NCBI RefSeq assembly: GCF_001712795.1
Contig: NZ_KV757620.1
Span: 1-39,844 of the forward strand
Direction of reading: 5' to 3'
Length of the DNA: 39,844 nt
From: Nostoc sp. KVJ20
Lineage (GTDB): Bacteria; Cyanobacteriota; Cyanobacteriia; Cyanobacteriales; Nostocaceae
Each line of letters begins with the position of its first letter. The first letter of the stretch is position 1. Positions 7,696 through 15,511 of this stretch are shown here, one piece after another. The notes under the pieces are model-generated. The model did no database searches and was not told the DNA's origin. It saw only the letters and a list, made by a program, of their open reading frames with translations. The translations under genes and the position numbers were made by a program.

Positions 7696-8679
7696 CTATT
7701 TAGGATTAGAACTACCAAAAGCCCTCATAGCTAAGTCTTGTGCTTGTTTTAGTGCAGTTTGCAATTGAGCAGAAATGCCTTCTATTTGCTCAGACTGTTT
7801 CTTAATTGTTTCTTCCAGAGATTGAATTTTCTGTTCATAACTCTGTTTGTTAGATTCCCATTCCTTCTCAAATAAATCAGCCTCAATTTTAGCTTTTTGG
7901 CTTGTTTCTTTAATTGCTTCTTCTCTAGCTTTCTTAACGGCTTCTTCTAGTTCATTAGGAAATGTACTTACCTTTTGTTCATAGTCTGCAAAGAGTGGTT
8001 GCCGTTCAGCAAATATCTTTTCTCGTTCTGCCCAATCTTTATCTTTCTTTTGAGAATTTTCTTGTATTTCTCTTTGTTGTTGGCGCTTTATTGCTTCGTA
8101 GCTGTCTGTATTTAGTTTACGAGTAGTTTCTAACTTATACTGAGATTCTTCTTGTTCTTGCTGGCGATCTTTGGCTAATAAATTGTTATATTCTTGGAGC
8201 TTTTCCTCATACTCTGACTGCTCTTTTTGCCATTCTTTCCGCCTGATTGTAATTTCTTTTTCTAGTGCTTCTCTTTTGCTGATAGTATCTTGTTCAAGGA
8301 TTTTTAATTTTTCTTGGTGTTCTTGGCTTAAAACGTCTAGAGTATCTGCTACAACTCTGATTTGTTGAAGCTCTTGTAGGCGTTGAGTTTCAATTTCTAT
8401 AGCTCGGTTCAATTCATCTAACTTGGAATTTTCCTGAGCTAGTTTTTCAGATAATGCATTGAGAATACTGCCAAATTCCAATTGTAAATCAGCCAAACCT
8501 TTGACAATACTATCAACGGTATATGCAGAAGCCGCTTGCAGTATTTCTTGACTTTTTGCCTTTTCTGCTTCCTCTTGTTTGGTTGCTATTTTAGATTCCA
8601 GCTTTTTTCTTTGGATAATAATTTGTTGAAATGCTTGCATTAGTTGTTGTTTGCTGTCCTTGACTCCAACTGTAGTCAT
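7696..8679 (-). CDS. Long coiled-coil protein, unknown function (paralogue 2)
   Basis: A 327-aa protein starting at the ATG at 8679, chosen because GGGAG/GGAAG lies just upstream; an upstream in-frame ATG at 8727 would add 16 residues and overlap this ribosome site. The layout matches the downstream gene: a MQAFQQIIIQRKKLESK-type start, LEFGSILNALSEKL, a long central region with WAEREKIF, and a C-terminus SLEETI...QLQTALKQAQDLAMRAFG. It is rich in E/K/Q and strongly coiled-coil, with no membrane segment. The upstream spacer carries a LexA-like palindrome inside a larger inverted repeat. Two adjacent paralogues suggest hetero- or homo-oligomers, which is inference. Confidence 0.8.
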   Translation of the reverse strand: MTTVGVKDSKQQLMQAFQQIIIQRKKLESKIATKQEEAEKAKSQEILQAASAYTVDSIVKGLADLQLEFGSILNALSEKLAQENSKLDELNRAIEIETQRLQELQQIRVVADTLDVLSQEHQEKLKILEQDTISKREALEKEITIRRKEWQKEQSEYEEKLQEYNNLLAKDRQQEQEESQYKLETTRKLNTDSYEAIKRQQQREIQENSQKKDKDWAEREKIFAERQPLFADYEQKVSTFPNELEEAVKKAREEAIKETSQKAKIEADLFEKEWESNKQSYEQKIQSLEETIKKQSEQIEGISAQLQTALKQAQDLAMRAFGSSNPK

Positions 8680-8860
8680 CTTCCAACTCCCTTCAATAGG
8701 CAAATGATTTATTGGGTAGCAAGCCATACCAAGGACTACCCTATGCAGACATCAGGGTAGCTTTTAAATCAACATTTTTAACGCGGTGGAAATACTGAAA
8801 TGATCAACATAGGATACTGAGATGGTGTACGAATTTTCCACATATATATCCTTATGTTTT

Positions 8861-8917
8861 TTAGGTATATTTTTCCTTCAAGTCATAGTACTTTTGTACT
8901 AAAATAAATATACCTAA
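8861..8917. repeat. 12-bp inverted repeat enclosing a smaller palindrome
   Basis: TTAGGTATATTT (8861-8872) and AAATATACCTAA (8906-8917) are perfect reverse complements separated by 33 bases. The inner palindrome at 8886-8901 lies within that gap. The element sits in the divergent promoter region between paralogue 2 and the response regulator. Confidence 0.7.
8886..8901. promoter_or_regulatory. Candidate LexA box
   Basis: TAGTACTTTTGTACTA is a perfect palindrome (6-bp arms, 4-bp centre). It matches the cyanobacterial LexA consensus RGTAC-NNN-D-GTWC-B as I recall it from the Anabaena LexA literature. It lies about 207 bp upstream of the coiled-coil gene start (8679) and about 317 bp upstream of the response regulator start (9218). 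It does not fit NtcA, whose GTA and TAC are eight bases apart (six here). Confidence 0.45.
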
Positions 8918-9217
8918 CTTAATCTGCTCTTGTCAAGACAACCATTCGTGCAATTCCGTCAGAAAATGCTTTCCCTATTTTTAGGACAGAATCGAGGCTA
9001 TTTAGGAATTTGAAAATGCAAAGTCCCTAATTAAAAAACTATTACAAGCTTGCAGCCACACTGTTTGATACTTTATGAGTCCGTTGTGGTGTATGTTACT
9101 CTTTGTAAAGAAAATCTAAAAGAATTAACCCTAGTAGAAGCGCGGTTACAGTTAGGCGAGATAATAGACTCATCATCCTAATTGATACAAGCACAGTCCC
9201 AGACTTTTGTGATATCA

Positions 9218-9970
9218 ATGTATACCACTGAATCGACCAAATATTCTGCTAGAACGGACATTGGGCAAACCAGCCGTATTCTAGTAGTAGAAGATGAAGA
9301 ATTAATCCAGGAAATGCTAGCTGTAGCTCTGGAAGAAGAAGGTTATGGGGTGATAACTGCTCCCGATGGGCGGTCAGCTATAGAGTATCTCAAAAGTTTT
9401 GAAACCAATTCTGGGGAACCTCCCTTTGATCTGGTCATTCTTGATTTGATGCTGCCGCAAATCAATGGGCTAGATATTTGCCGTTTGCTGCGTCATCAAG
9501 GCAACCCAGTACCTATTTTAATGCTCAGTGCTAAGGGTAGTGAAACTGACCGAGTTCTGGGATTAGAGGTGGGAGCAGACGACTACCTGACTAAACCATT
9601 TAGTATGCGCGAGTTAGTGGCTCGTTGTCGGGCTTTACTCCGCCGCCAACGTTTAAGTAATTTACCACAACTACCAGTATTAAAATTCAAGGATGTCACT
9701 TTGAATCCCCAAGAATGCCGGGTGCTGGTTCGTGGTCAAGAGGTAAGTCTTTCCCCCAAAGAGTTCCGCCTGCTAGAACTGTTTATGAGTTACGCCCGAC
9801 GGGTATGGTCACGGGAACAATTGCTCGATCAGGTTTGGGGCCCAGATTTCGTCGGCGATAGTAAAACTGTAGACGTTCATATTCGCTGGTTGCGCGAAAA
9901 ATTAGAGCAAGATCCCAGTCATCCCGAATATATTGTGACTGTAAGAGGTTTTGGCTATAGGTTTGGATAA
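9218..9970 (+). CDS. sphR: OmpR/PhoB-family response regulator (probable SphR)
   Basis: 250 aa from the ATG at 9218; an upstream TTG (9182) could add 12 residues, but the ATG leaves the usual short tail before the receiver domain. The receiver domain (about 20-135) shows the acidic pocket E25/D26 in VVEDEE, phosphoacceptor D76 in LVILDLMLP, S104 and K126 in LTKPFS. The winged-helix DNA-binding domain (about 154-250) ends in TVRGFGYRFG. The next genes are a PhoR-like kinase and PhoU on the same strand, which points to phosphate-starvation control (SphS-SphR in cyanobacteria, PhoR-PhoB elsewhere). The sphR name rests on this context; another two-component pair remains possible. Confidence 0.8.
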   Translation: MYTTESTKYSARTDIGQTSRILVVEDEELIQEMLAVALEEEGYGVITAPDGRSAIEYLKSFETNSGEPPFDLVILDLMLPQINGLDICRLLRHQGNPVPILMLSAKGSETDRVLGLEVGADDYLTKPFSMRELVARCRALLRRQRLSNLPQLPVLKFKDVTLNPQECRVLVRGQEVSLSPKEFRLLELFMSYARRVWSREQLLDQVWGPDFVGDSKTVDVHIRWLREKLEQDPSHPEYIVTVRGFGYRFG

Positions 9971-9981
9971 TTAGTTTGGAT

Positions 9982-10020
9982 AGTTGTTAGTTTTTAATAG
10001 TCACCAAAAAACTAACAACT
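9982..10020 (+). promoter_or_regulatory. 14-bp perfect hairpin immediately upstream of the kinase start codon
   Basis: AGTTGTTAGTTTTT (9982-9995) pairs exactly with AAAAACTAACAACT (10007-10020) around an 11-base loop. The kinase ATG is at 10024, three bases after the hairpin, and no Shine-Dalgarno sequence is visible. In the mRNA this would sit between regulator and kinase cistrons and could lower kinase translation or protect a 3' end. It lacks a trailing U-tract, so a classical terminator is less likely. Confidence 0.65.
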
Positions 10021-10023
10021 CAA

Positions 10024-11349
10024 ATGCTTTTATTGGGATTTTTTCTGGGTTTAGCGGTAGGCATTGGGTTTTGGATTTGGCAACAAGTTCAACTTAACCG
10101 CTACCTGGGGCGCTTAATCCGACCGTTAACCCCCCATTCTTATAAGATGGGACTGCTGCTGATTCCTGGGTTGCGGCAGGAAATAGCAATGGTGAAGCAG
10201 CAGCGGCAAGATTTGCAGCAGTCGTTGCAAACTTACCAAGACCTGCTAGATTTTGCGCCAGTGGGATATTTGCAGGTGGATGAGGAAAATCAACTGCTGT
10301 GGTGCAATCAACAGGCGCAGGAAATTTTGTATTTGCAAAGGTGGCAACCAGAACAGGTGCGCTTGTTACTAGAGTTGGTAAGGTCTTATGAACTTGACCA
10401 TTTAATTGAGCAAACTCGTGATTGGCAAAAACCACAGACGGGAGAATGGATATTTCACCCATCTTGTGATGATGCGGCAGAGATGGCAGCAAGAAAATCT
10501 TTGGCTTTGCGGGCATCTAGCTTGCCTTTACCCAATGGACAAGTGGGAGTATTTTTAGAAAATCGTCAACCCCTATTGGATATAAATCAAGTACGCGATC
10601 GCTCTTTTTCTGATCTAGCCCACGAACTTAGAACGCCACTGACTTCGATTCGCTTGGTTGCGGAAACTTTACAAACCCGCTTGGAACCACCTTTAAATCG
10701 TTGGGTTAACCGCTTGATGCAAGAAGTTGATCGGCTAATTAACTTAGTGCAAAGCTGGCTAGACCTCACTCAAATGGAAGCAAACCCAACGATGCAATTA
10801 CAAACCAAAGTTGTAGAATTGCGATCGCTCATTGCATCTGTTTGGGAAACACTAGAACCTTTGGCAGGGCGCCAACATCTGTCTTTTTCTTATTCTGGCC
10901 CAGAAAATCTTTGGATTAAGGCAGACCAAGCCCGTATTTACCAAGTTTTTCTCAACTTGCTAGACAACAGCATTAAGTACAGTCTTCCTGGTACAAGCAT
11001 TCACGTCGAAGCGAAAATCCAATCAACGAATAATAATGAGGGCGATGCTGCTTCCCCAATCTTGGAAATAAATCTTATTGATTCTGGAGTTGGGTTTTCT
11101 GAAGCCGATTTACCCCACGTTTTTGAGCGATTTTATCGAGGAGATAAAGCGCGAACCCATTCCCCACAAGATAGTAACTCCATAGGAGCGATCGTTGGCA
11201 ATGGGTTAGGATTAGCGATCGTTGAGCAAATTCTAATTGCCCACGGTGGTTCAATCAAAGCGATGAACCATCCCGAAACTGGCGGTGCATGGATGCAACT
11301 CCAATTTCCTGAAGTTATGGCAAACTCCTTAAGCCAAGACTATAGTTAA
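10024..11349 (+). CDS. sphS: Membrane-anchored sensor histidine kinase (probable SphS, PhoR-like)
   Basis: 441 aa. One N-terminal hydrophobic segment (residues 1-20, LLLGFFLGLAVGIGFWIW) anchors or targets it to the membrane. A linker follows, then a PAS-like region (about 72-185, FAPVGYLQVDEENQLLWCN). The dimerisation/phosphoacceptor box is FSDLAHELRTPLTSIR with H200. The ATPase domain shows the N box LNLLDNSIKYS (N315), G1 DSGVGF (353-358), FERFYRG (367-373) and G2 GNGLGLAIV (392-400). All catalytic motifs are intact. Gene order regulator-kinase-PhoU, with a single short membrane segment and PAS domain, fits SphS, which senses phosphate through PhoU and the Pst transporter. It starts 53 bp after the regulator, behind a strong hairpin. 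Confidence 0.82.
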   Translation: MLLLGFFLGLAVGIGFWIWQQVQLNRYLGRLIRPLTPHSYKMGLLLIPGLRQEIAMVKQQRQDLQQSLQTYQDLLDFAPVGYLQVDEENQLLWCNQQAQEILYLQRWQPEQVRLLLELVRSYELDHLIEQTRDWQKPQTGEWIFHPSCDDAAEMAARKSLALRASSLPLPNGQVGVFLENRQPLLDINQVRDRSFSDLAHELRTPLTSIRLVAETLQTRLEPPLNRWVNRLMQEVDRLINLVQSWLDLTQMEANPTMQLQTKVVELRSLIASVWETLEPLAGRQHLSFSYSGPENLWIKADQARIYQVFLNLLDNSIKYSLPGTSIHVEAKIQSTNNNEGDAASPILEINLIDSGVGFSEADLPHVFERFYRGDKARTHSPQDSNSIGAIVGNGLGLAIVEQILIAHGGSIKAMNHPETGGAWMQLQFPEVMANSLSQDYS

Positions 11350-11377
11350 TAATATCTTCACCTTTGAGACAACAAGT

Positions 11378-12046
11378 GTGAAAGCCGTCGATTATAGTCC
11401 CAATCCTCAAAGACCACAACTCGCACGCGCCATTAGGCGCTTAGAACGGGATGTATTACGTATGGGTGCTTTGGTAGAACAATCATTTCGCCTCAGCCAC
11501 CAAGCGTTATTTGCTCGTAACTTAACAGCAGCTGAAGAACTTCCTCGATTAGATAAAAAGATTGATCGCTTTTATCGTCAAATCGAATCAGACTGTACGG
11601 CGATTATGACGCTACAAGCGCCTACAGCCCCAGATTTGCGCTGCTTAAGTGCCTTTATGCAGTTGGTGCGAGACTTAGAGCGCATTGGCGATTATGCTGA
11701 GGATTTAGCTGAGATTGCGATTAAAATTTTTCCTTATGAGCCTCATACGTCAATGCCCGACATTGAGGTTATGTCCCTTCACGCGCAGGCCATGCTAGCA
11801 ACTAGCTTGAAGGCTTTGGGAGATTTAGATGAAGCAAGCGGACGCCGTTTAAAGCACCTAGATGATACTGTAGACGATGCTTACGATCGCGTTTATCAGA
11901 CTTTAGCTCAACAACGAGATGTGCCTGGTGTGGTCGAGCCAATTGTACTATTAGCACTGGCAATTCGTTGTTTGGAACGCATGGCAGATCATGCCACTAA
12001 TATCGGTCAGAGGGTAGCATATATTGTCACCGGTCAACGCTCTTAA
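11378..12046 (+). CDS. phoU: PhoU-family phosphate signalling protein
   Basis: 222 aa from a GTG start at 11378, 28 bp after the kinase stop. It contains two repeats of the PhoU three-helix bundle: the first holds LERDVLRMGALVEQSF and LVRDLERIGDYAEDLAEIA, the second LDDTVDDAYDRVY and AIRCLERMADHATNIGQRV. The E/D-R-I/M-x-D-x-A pattern in each repeat is the metal-binding signature of the family, and the length is normal. PhoU links the phosphate transporter to the kinase and keeps the response off under phosphate sufficiency. Its position as third gene after regulator and kinase supports a phosphate-control operon. A hairpin at 12061 follows. Confidence 0.9.
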   Translation: MKAVDYSPNPQRPQLARAIRRLERDVLRMGALVEQSFRLSHQALFARNLTAAEELPRLDKKIDRFYRQIESDCTAIMTLQAPTAPDLRCLSAFMQLVRDLERIGDYAEDLAEIAIKIFPYEPHTSMPDIEVMSLHAQAMLATSLKALGDLDEASGRRLKHLDDTVDDAYDRVYQTLAQQRDVPGVVEPIVLLALAIRCLERMADHATNIGQRVAYIVTGQRS

Positions 12047-12060
12047 TTGATGTGCTGCTC

Positions 12061-12093
12061 AGATCCCCGACTTGTTAAATCAGTCAGGGATCT
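12061..12093 (+). terminator. Hairpin after phoU (probable terminator)
   Basis: AGATCCC-c-GACT pairs with AGTC-a-GGGATCT around a 9-base loop, 14 bases after the phoU stop. There is no U-tract, so termination efficiency is uncertain; the placement at the end of the three-gene block is the main argument. Confidence 0.55.
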
Positions 12094-12185
12094 AAATCCA
12101 GCCAAAATAAGCGCATCGCAAACTGCTGTATTTTCTAATTATTTGCGCCTATTTACTTAGTCTTCAGAAAATACCAATTGAAAAA

Positions 12186-12353
12186 GAATTCAGGATTCAG
12201 CAATCTTTGAGTCAAGGATTCAGACCTGCCATTCTCTTGTTGACCACTCAATCTTAGATTTATTGTGGGACTTAGACCCGTTTATTCAAATGCTGGTGGA
12301 CTCGCTACCAGTACGCTATCCAACAGTCGCACAGAATTCAGAATTGAATTCTG
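12186..12353. repeat. Dispersed intergenic repeat, copy A (GAATTCAG-bounded)
   Basis: It starts GAATTCAGGATTCAG and ends in a 10-bp palindromic arm pair, ACAGAATTCA / TGAATTCTGT (12331-12353). Internal blocks (AGTCAAGGATTCAGACC, GATTTATTGTGGGACTTAGA, ACGCTATCCAACAG) have recognisable counterparts in the larger copy at 17726-18008. No ORF is inside. It occupies a large part of the 12047-12669 leader ahead of the porin gene. Confidence 0.7.
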
Positions 12354-12368
12354 TCTTGTTAAAAATAA

Positions 12369-12411
12369 GTTAACTATATATTTTACTAAAAGCTTACCTA
12401 TTCTTAAACTT
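12369..12411. promoter_or_regulatory. Possible degenerate Pho box ahead of the porin gene
   Basis: Four roughly similar octamers recur every 11-12 bp: GTTAACTA (12369), TTTTACTA (12381), GCTTACCT (12392) and TTAAACTT (12404). Cyanobacterial SphR sites are described as tandem 8-bp repeats resembling CTTAACCT with about 3-bp spacers. The match is weak and in AT-rich DNA, so chance is a real alternative. Confidence 0.25.
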
Positions 12412-12547
12412 GCACAATTAAGGTAACGGATAAACAAATAAAAAATTCCGTGTCTATCTGTTTTCGGTCACAAACGCCGCATTATTTTGCGCTTACCAAA
12501 TAAATTAATTAAAAAACATAGTTCGGCAATATGCTAATTAACTTACT

Positions 12548-12575
12548 TGTAATAATCACAGGATAAAGGTATAAT
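12548..12575 (+). promoter_or_regulatory. Candidate promoter for the porin gene
   Basis: A perfect -10 TATAAT at 12570-12575 is preceded by TTGTAA (12548-12553) at 16-bp spacing. An 11-bp palindrome ATCACTGTGAT follows directly (12577-12587) and could be an operator. This is about 95 bp upstream of the porin ATG, giving a moderate 5' leader. Confidence 0.4.
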
Positions 12576-12669
12576 CATCACTGTGATTGTGTGTAAAATC
12601 CCCGAAAATAAAGTGTTATAAGCATTTTATAATCACTGGGTTTGTGTAGGTGTGAGTGAAAGGAAAAAT

Positions 12670-14289
12670 ATGACAAAACGATTCTGGAATCTTTTCAAGG
12701 TTAGTCCGGTTATTGTAGCTGCCACATTTTTCGCAGCGAATAGTGCCTTAGCAGCTGAAGTCAACGAGCAGTTAACAAATGTTGCCCAGTTATCTGAAGC
12801 TCAAGAGTCTAACAACATGAGCCAGGTAACATCAGTTTCGCAATTTTCGGATGTACAGCCCACAGATTGGGCATTCCAAGCTTTACAATCCTTGGTTGAG
12901 CGTTACGGCTGTATTGCAGGTTATCCCAACAGTACCTATCGTGGTAACCGTGCTTTGACCCGTTATGAATTTGCCGCAGGTTTGAATGCCTGTTTAGACC
13001 GGGTTAACGAGTTGATTGCTACAGCTACCGCCGATTTGGTCAGCAAACAAGACCTAGCTACCTTACAGCGCTTACAAGAAGAATTTTCTGCTGAACTAGC
13101 AACCCTGCGCGGTCGTGTGGATGCTCTAGAAGCCCGCACTTCTGAGTTGGAAGCCAACCAGTTTTCTACAACCACCAAACTAGTTGGGGAAGCAATCTTT
13201 AATGTAACTCAGGCTTTTGGTGACACAGCGGCCGATCAAGACGCTGACTCTGGCAATAACCCTGATTTAGAAAGCAACACCACTTTCGCTAACCGTGTTC
13301 GTTTGAACTTGTACAGCAGTTTTACTGGTACAGACCAACTGCAAATCCGGTTGAATTCTGGGAATATCGTCAATAATAGTGGACAAACTGGTACTTTCAT
13401 GACCCGCTTGGGTTTTGAAGAAGATACTGGCAACAGTGTTGAAATCGATAAAGTTAACTACGCTTTTAACTTTGGTGAAGCAATACGTGTAAAAGTTGAT
13501 GCTACTGGCGCGGAGTTATACGAAAACGTTAATAACTTCAACCCTGACTTTGCTAGTTCTGGTAGGGGCGCTATCTCTCGCTATGGACGTTTCAGCCCCA
13601 TCTATCGCCAAGGTGCTGGTGGTAGTGGTTTGACTGTTACATTCAATCCTAAAGGTGCTATTAGCTTGAGTGGTGCTTATTTAGCCGCCAATGCTAACGA
13701 TCCTGCTATTAATAACGGGTTGTTCAATGGTGATAGCACCATCTTCGGTCAATTAACTTTCCAACCAAACAAAGCTTTCAATATTGGTCTGACCTACGCT
13801 CGCAGTTATCAAGATGGTGGTATAGATGATGCTCCAGACCTGTTTGGTGATACTGGCAGTATCCTAGCTAATAATGCATTTGATGCTCGGACTGAATCCA
13901 ACCATTACGGTGTACAAGCTAACTTTAAACCCAGTTCTAAGTTCACTATTGGCGGTTGGGCAGGCTTCAGCGATATAGAAGCTAAAAATGGTGTTCAAGC
14001 AGGACAGAGTACAGATGTGTTCTACTGGGCTGCTACCCTTGGTGTTAAAGACCTTGGTAGAGAAGGTAGCTTGCTTGGTTTGATTTTTGGCCAATCACCC
14101 AAAGTGACTGAGAGTAATTTTGGGGTTGAAGATGCGAGCACTTCTTATCATGCAGAAGCTCTTTATCGCTTGCCTTTAACCGATAATATTGCCGTTACCC
14201 CTGGCTTGTTGGTGATCTTCAACCCTGATCACAACGATGCTAATGATACCATCTATGTAGGTACTCTGCGTACTACTTTCTCCTTCTAA
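12670..14289 (+). CDS. SLH-domain OprB-family outer-membrane porin
   Basis: 539 aa from the ATG at 12670, chosen because AAAGGA lies six bases upstream; an in-frame GTG at 12652 is the alternative. The signal peptide is residues 1-28 (hydrophobic core VIVAATFFAANSALA, cleavage after ALA). An SLH domain follows (about 54-115: QFSDVQPTDWAFQALQSLVE and ALTRYEFAAGLNACLDR), which anchors the barrel to peptidoglycan. A short coiled coil comes next (about 125-160, LRGRVDALEARTSELEANQF), then an OprB-type beta-barrel ending in an aromatic residue (TLRTTFSF). This is the standard layout of the abundant cyanobacterial porins for inorganic solutes. Its position after the phosphate-sensing genes raises the possibility of phosphate control, which I only infer. 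Confidence 0.92.
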   Translation: MTKRFWNLFKVSPVIVAATFFAANSALAAEVNEQLTNVAQLSEAQESNNMSQVTSVSQFSDVQPTDWAFQALQSLVERYGCIAGYPNSTYRGNRALTRYEFAAGLNACLDRVNELIATATADLVSKQDLATLQRLQEEFSAELATLRGRVDALEARTSELEANQFSTTTKLVGEAIFNVTQAFGDTAADQDADSGNNPDLESNTTFANRVRLNLYSSFTGTDQLQIRLNSGNIVNNSGQTGTFMTRLGFEEDTGNSVEIDKVNYAFNFGEAIRVKVDATGAELYENVNNFNPDFASSGRGAISRYGRFSPIYRQGAGGSGLTVTFNPKGAISLSGAYLAANANDPAINNGLFNGDSTIFGQLTFQPNKAFNIGLTYARSYQDGGIDDAPDLFGDTGSILANNAFDARTESNHYGVQANFKPSSKFTIGGWAGFSDIEAKNGVQAGQSTDVFYWAATLGVKDLGREGSLLGLIFGQSPKVTESNFGVEDASTSYHAEALYRLPLTDNIAVTPGLLVIFNPDHNDANDTIYVGTLRTTFSF

Positions 14290-14324
14290 AATCGGGGAAT
14301 CGGAAATAACGCTCAAAATTAGAT

Positions 14325-14358
14325 AAACAAAACCCCACCTTGAGGTGGGGTTTTGTTT
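14325..14358. terminator. Strong bidirectional terminator hairpin
   Basis: AAACAAAACCCCACC and GGTGGGGTTTTGTTT form a perfect 15-bp stem with a TTGA loop. The A-rich start and T-rich end give U-tracts in both directions. It lies between the porin stop (14289) and the convergent zinc-ribbon gene stop (14366), serving both. Confidence 0.88.
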
Positions 14359-14365
14359 GGATTTT

Positions 14366-14617
14366 TCAATCTATGGGAACCGTCGTAATATCTTTTGGGG
14401 GGCGATCGCTACTCCAAGCCCACCACACAGAACCACAGTGACAGTAATAAAACTCTTGCCATTTGCGACGACGGTCTTCTGTAAGTACAGGCGATCGCCG
14501 GTTTAGCCAAACTTTTTCAGCTTCCAGGCTACTGGAGTGGCAGTTAGGACAGCAAAACTCATAAGCGTGTGTTGCTTTATTCGTCCATTCAGGCGGGATA
14601 GGAACAAAAGCGTCCAT
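14366..14617 (-). CDS. Small zinc-ribbon protein, 83 aa, unknown role
   Basis: The product contains FCCPNCHSSS near residues 21-30 and YYCHCGSVWWAW near 57-68. The paired C-x2-C and C-x-C motifs about 35 residues apart suggest a zinc-binding ribbon. The middle is basic (LNRRSPVLTEDRRRKWQEF). There is no signal or membrane segment. Its own HIP1 sites and normal codon usage suggest a resident gene. It converges on the porin gene across a shared terminator. Family function is unknown to me; a nucleic-acid- or protein-binding adaptor is a guess from the fold. Confidence 0.7.
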   Translation of the reverse strand: MDAFVPIPPEWTNKATHAYEFCCPNCHSSSLEAEKVWLNRRSPVLTEDRRRKWQEFYYCHCGSVWWAWSSDRPPKDITTVPID

Positions 14618-14847
14618 GTCGTTAAAATTGTAGTCTCAATGATGATCCAAAACTTTGAGGTTTTGAATTTGGCGGCAAACGAATACGATAAAATCCCGCC
14701 ACACTATCAAACTGCTTAATCAATATTTTTAGGTTGATCTAAATCTATTCAAGACTGCGAAAGCATCTCACAAATCAAAGGCTAACACGAAAAGTTTATT
14801 TTTTACACACCTAGTTACTATGCACATTATGACTAATAATTAAATTT

Positions 14848-15459
14848 ATGGAGCCAAATGTTGAAATTCGCCGTTTGTTAGATGTGATGCCTGCTTCTGG
14901 TCGGATGACGACAAAACTTGTTAGTAAGCCGGAGCAGGCAAAAGTGATTGATGCCTCTTTTCCCCAACCCTGGAATCAAGCGCGACCAATATATATTAAT
15001 TTCGATTTGTGGCGTCGCTTGACAAAGCCACAACGAGATTTGCTGTTGTTGCAGATGGTTAGCTGGTTGACGGGGGTGAAGTGGTTTAAACCCGATATTT
15101 ATCAAGGTGTGGTGCTGGCCGGGCTGTTAGGCGGATTCTTGGAAGCAGCGCAGTCAGATGTGGTGGGTGTAGGTGTCGCTGGGGGATTAAGTGCGATCGC
15201 AGCTTTGCGGATCTGGCGCACTAATAAATCTCCAGAGTCAGAGTTAAATGCCGATGCAGCAGCAATTAAAATAGCACAGCGGCGCGGTTATTCAGAAGCA
15301 GAAGCAGCGCAGCACCTATTATCTGCCATTGAAGCGGTAGCCAAAATTGAAGGGCGTTCCAGCTTAAATTTTACTGAGTTGATTCGTTGCCAAAACTTAC
15401 GAGCGATCGCAGGTTTATCACCAGTGGGTATGCCAGAAAGTTATAACAAGGAAAAATAA
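14848..15459 (+). CDS. DUF3318 family protein, copy 1
   Basis: 203 aa. An N-terminal LRRLLDVMPASGRM-like segment (EIRRLLDVMPASGRMTTKLV) leads into FDLWRRLTKPQRDLLLLQMVSWL. A hydrophobic pair of helices follows (about 90-128: YQGVVLAGLLGGFLEA and VGVGVAGGLSAIAALRIW), then a C-terminal soluble helical region beginning ELNADAAAIKIAQRRGYSEAEAA. This order, with 'residue-poor strand, WRxL...QRxLLL, two hydrophobic helices, A-DxxAIxxAxRxGY', is shared with the gene at 25332-25976, marking both as DUF3318 proteins, a cyanobacterial membrane-associated family of unknown function. The D-A-x-A-I near the C-terminal domain loosely recalls peptidase-like zinc sites, but no HExxH is present. Confidence 0.8.
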   Translation: MEPNVEIRRLLDVMPASGRMTTKLVSKPEQAKVIDASFPQPWNQARPIYINFDLWRRLTKPQRDLLLLQMVSWLTGVKWFKPDIYQGVVLAGLLGGFLEAAQSDVVGVGVAGGLSAIAALRIWRTNKSPESELNADAAAIKIAQRRGYSEAEAAQHLLSAIEAVAKIEGRSSLNFTELIRCQNLRAIAGLSPVGMPESYNKEK

Positions 15460-15511
15460 ACGTCAGTGCTGCTCATTTGTAGCACCTTTAAACTGAAAAG
15501 GCTTTATATAA

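Noticed and set aside
8886..8901. NtcA site reading of the GTA...TAC palindrome
   Set aside because: The half-sites are separated by six bases, whereas NtcA needs eight; LexA fits better.
14639..14719. Short rightward frame encoding about 26 residues upstream of DUF3318 copy 1
   Set aside because: No clear ribosome site, no recognisable pattern, and the longer frame containing it runs antisense through the zinc-ribbon gene.
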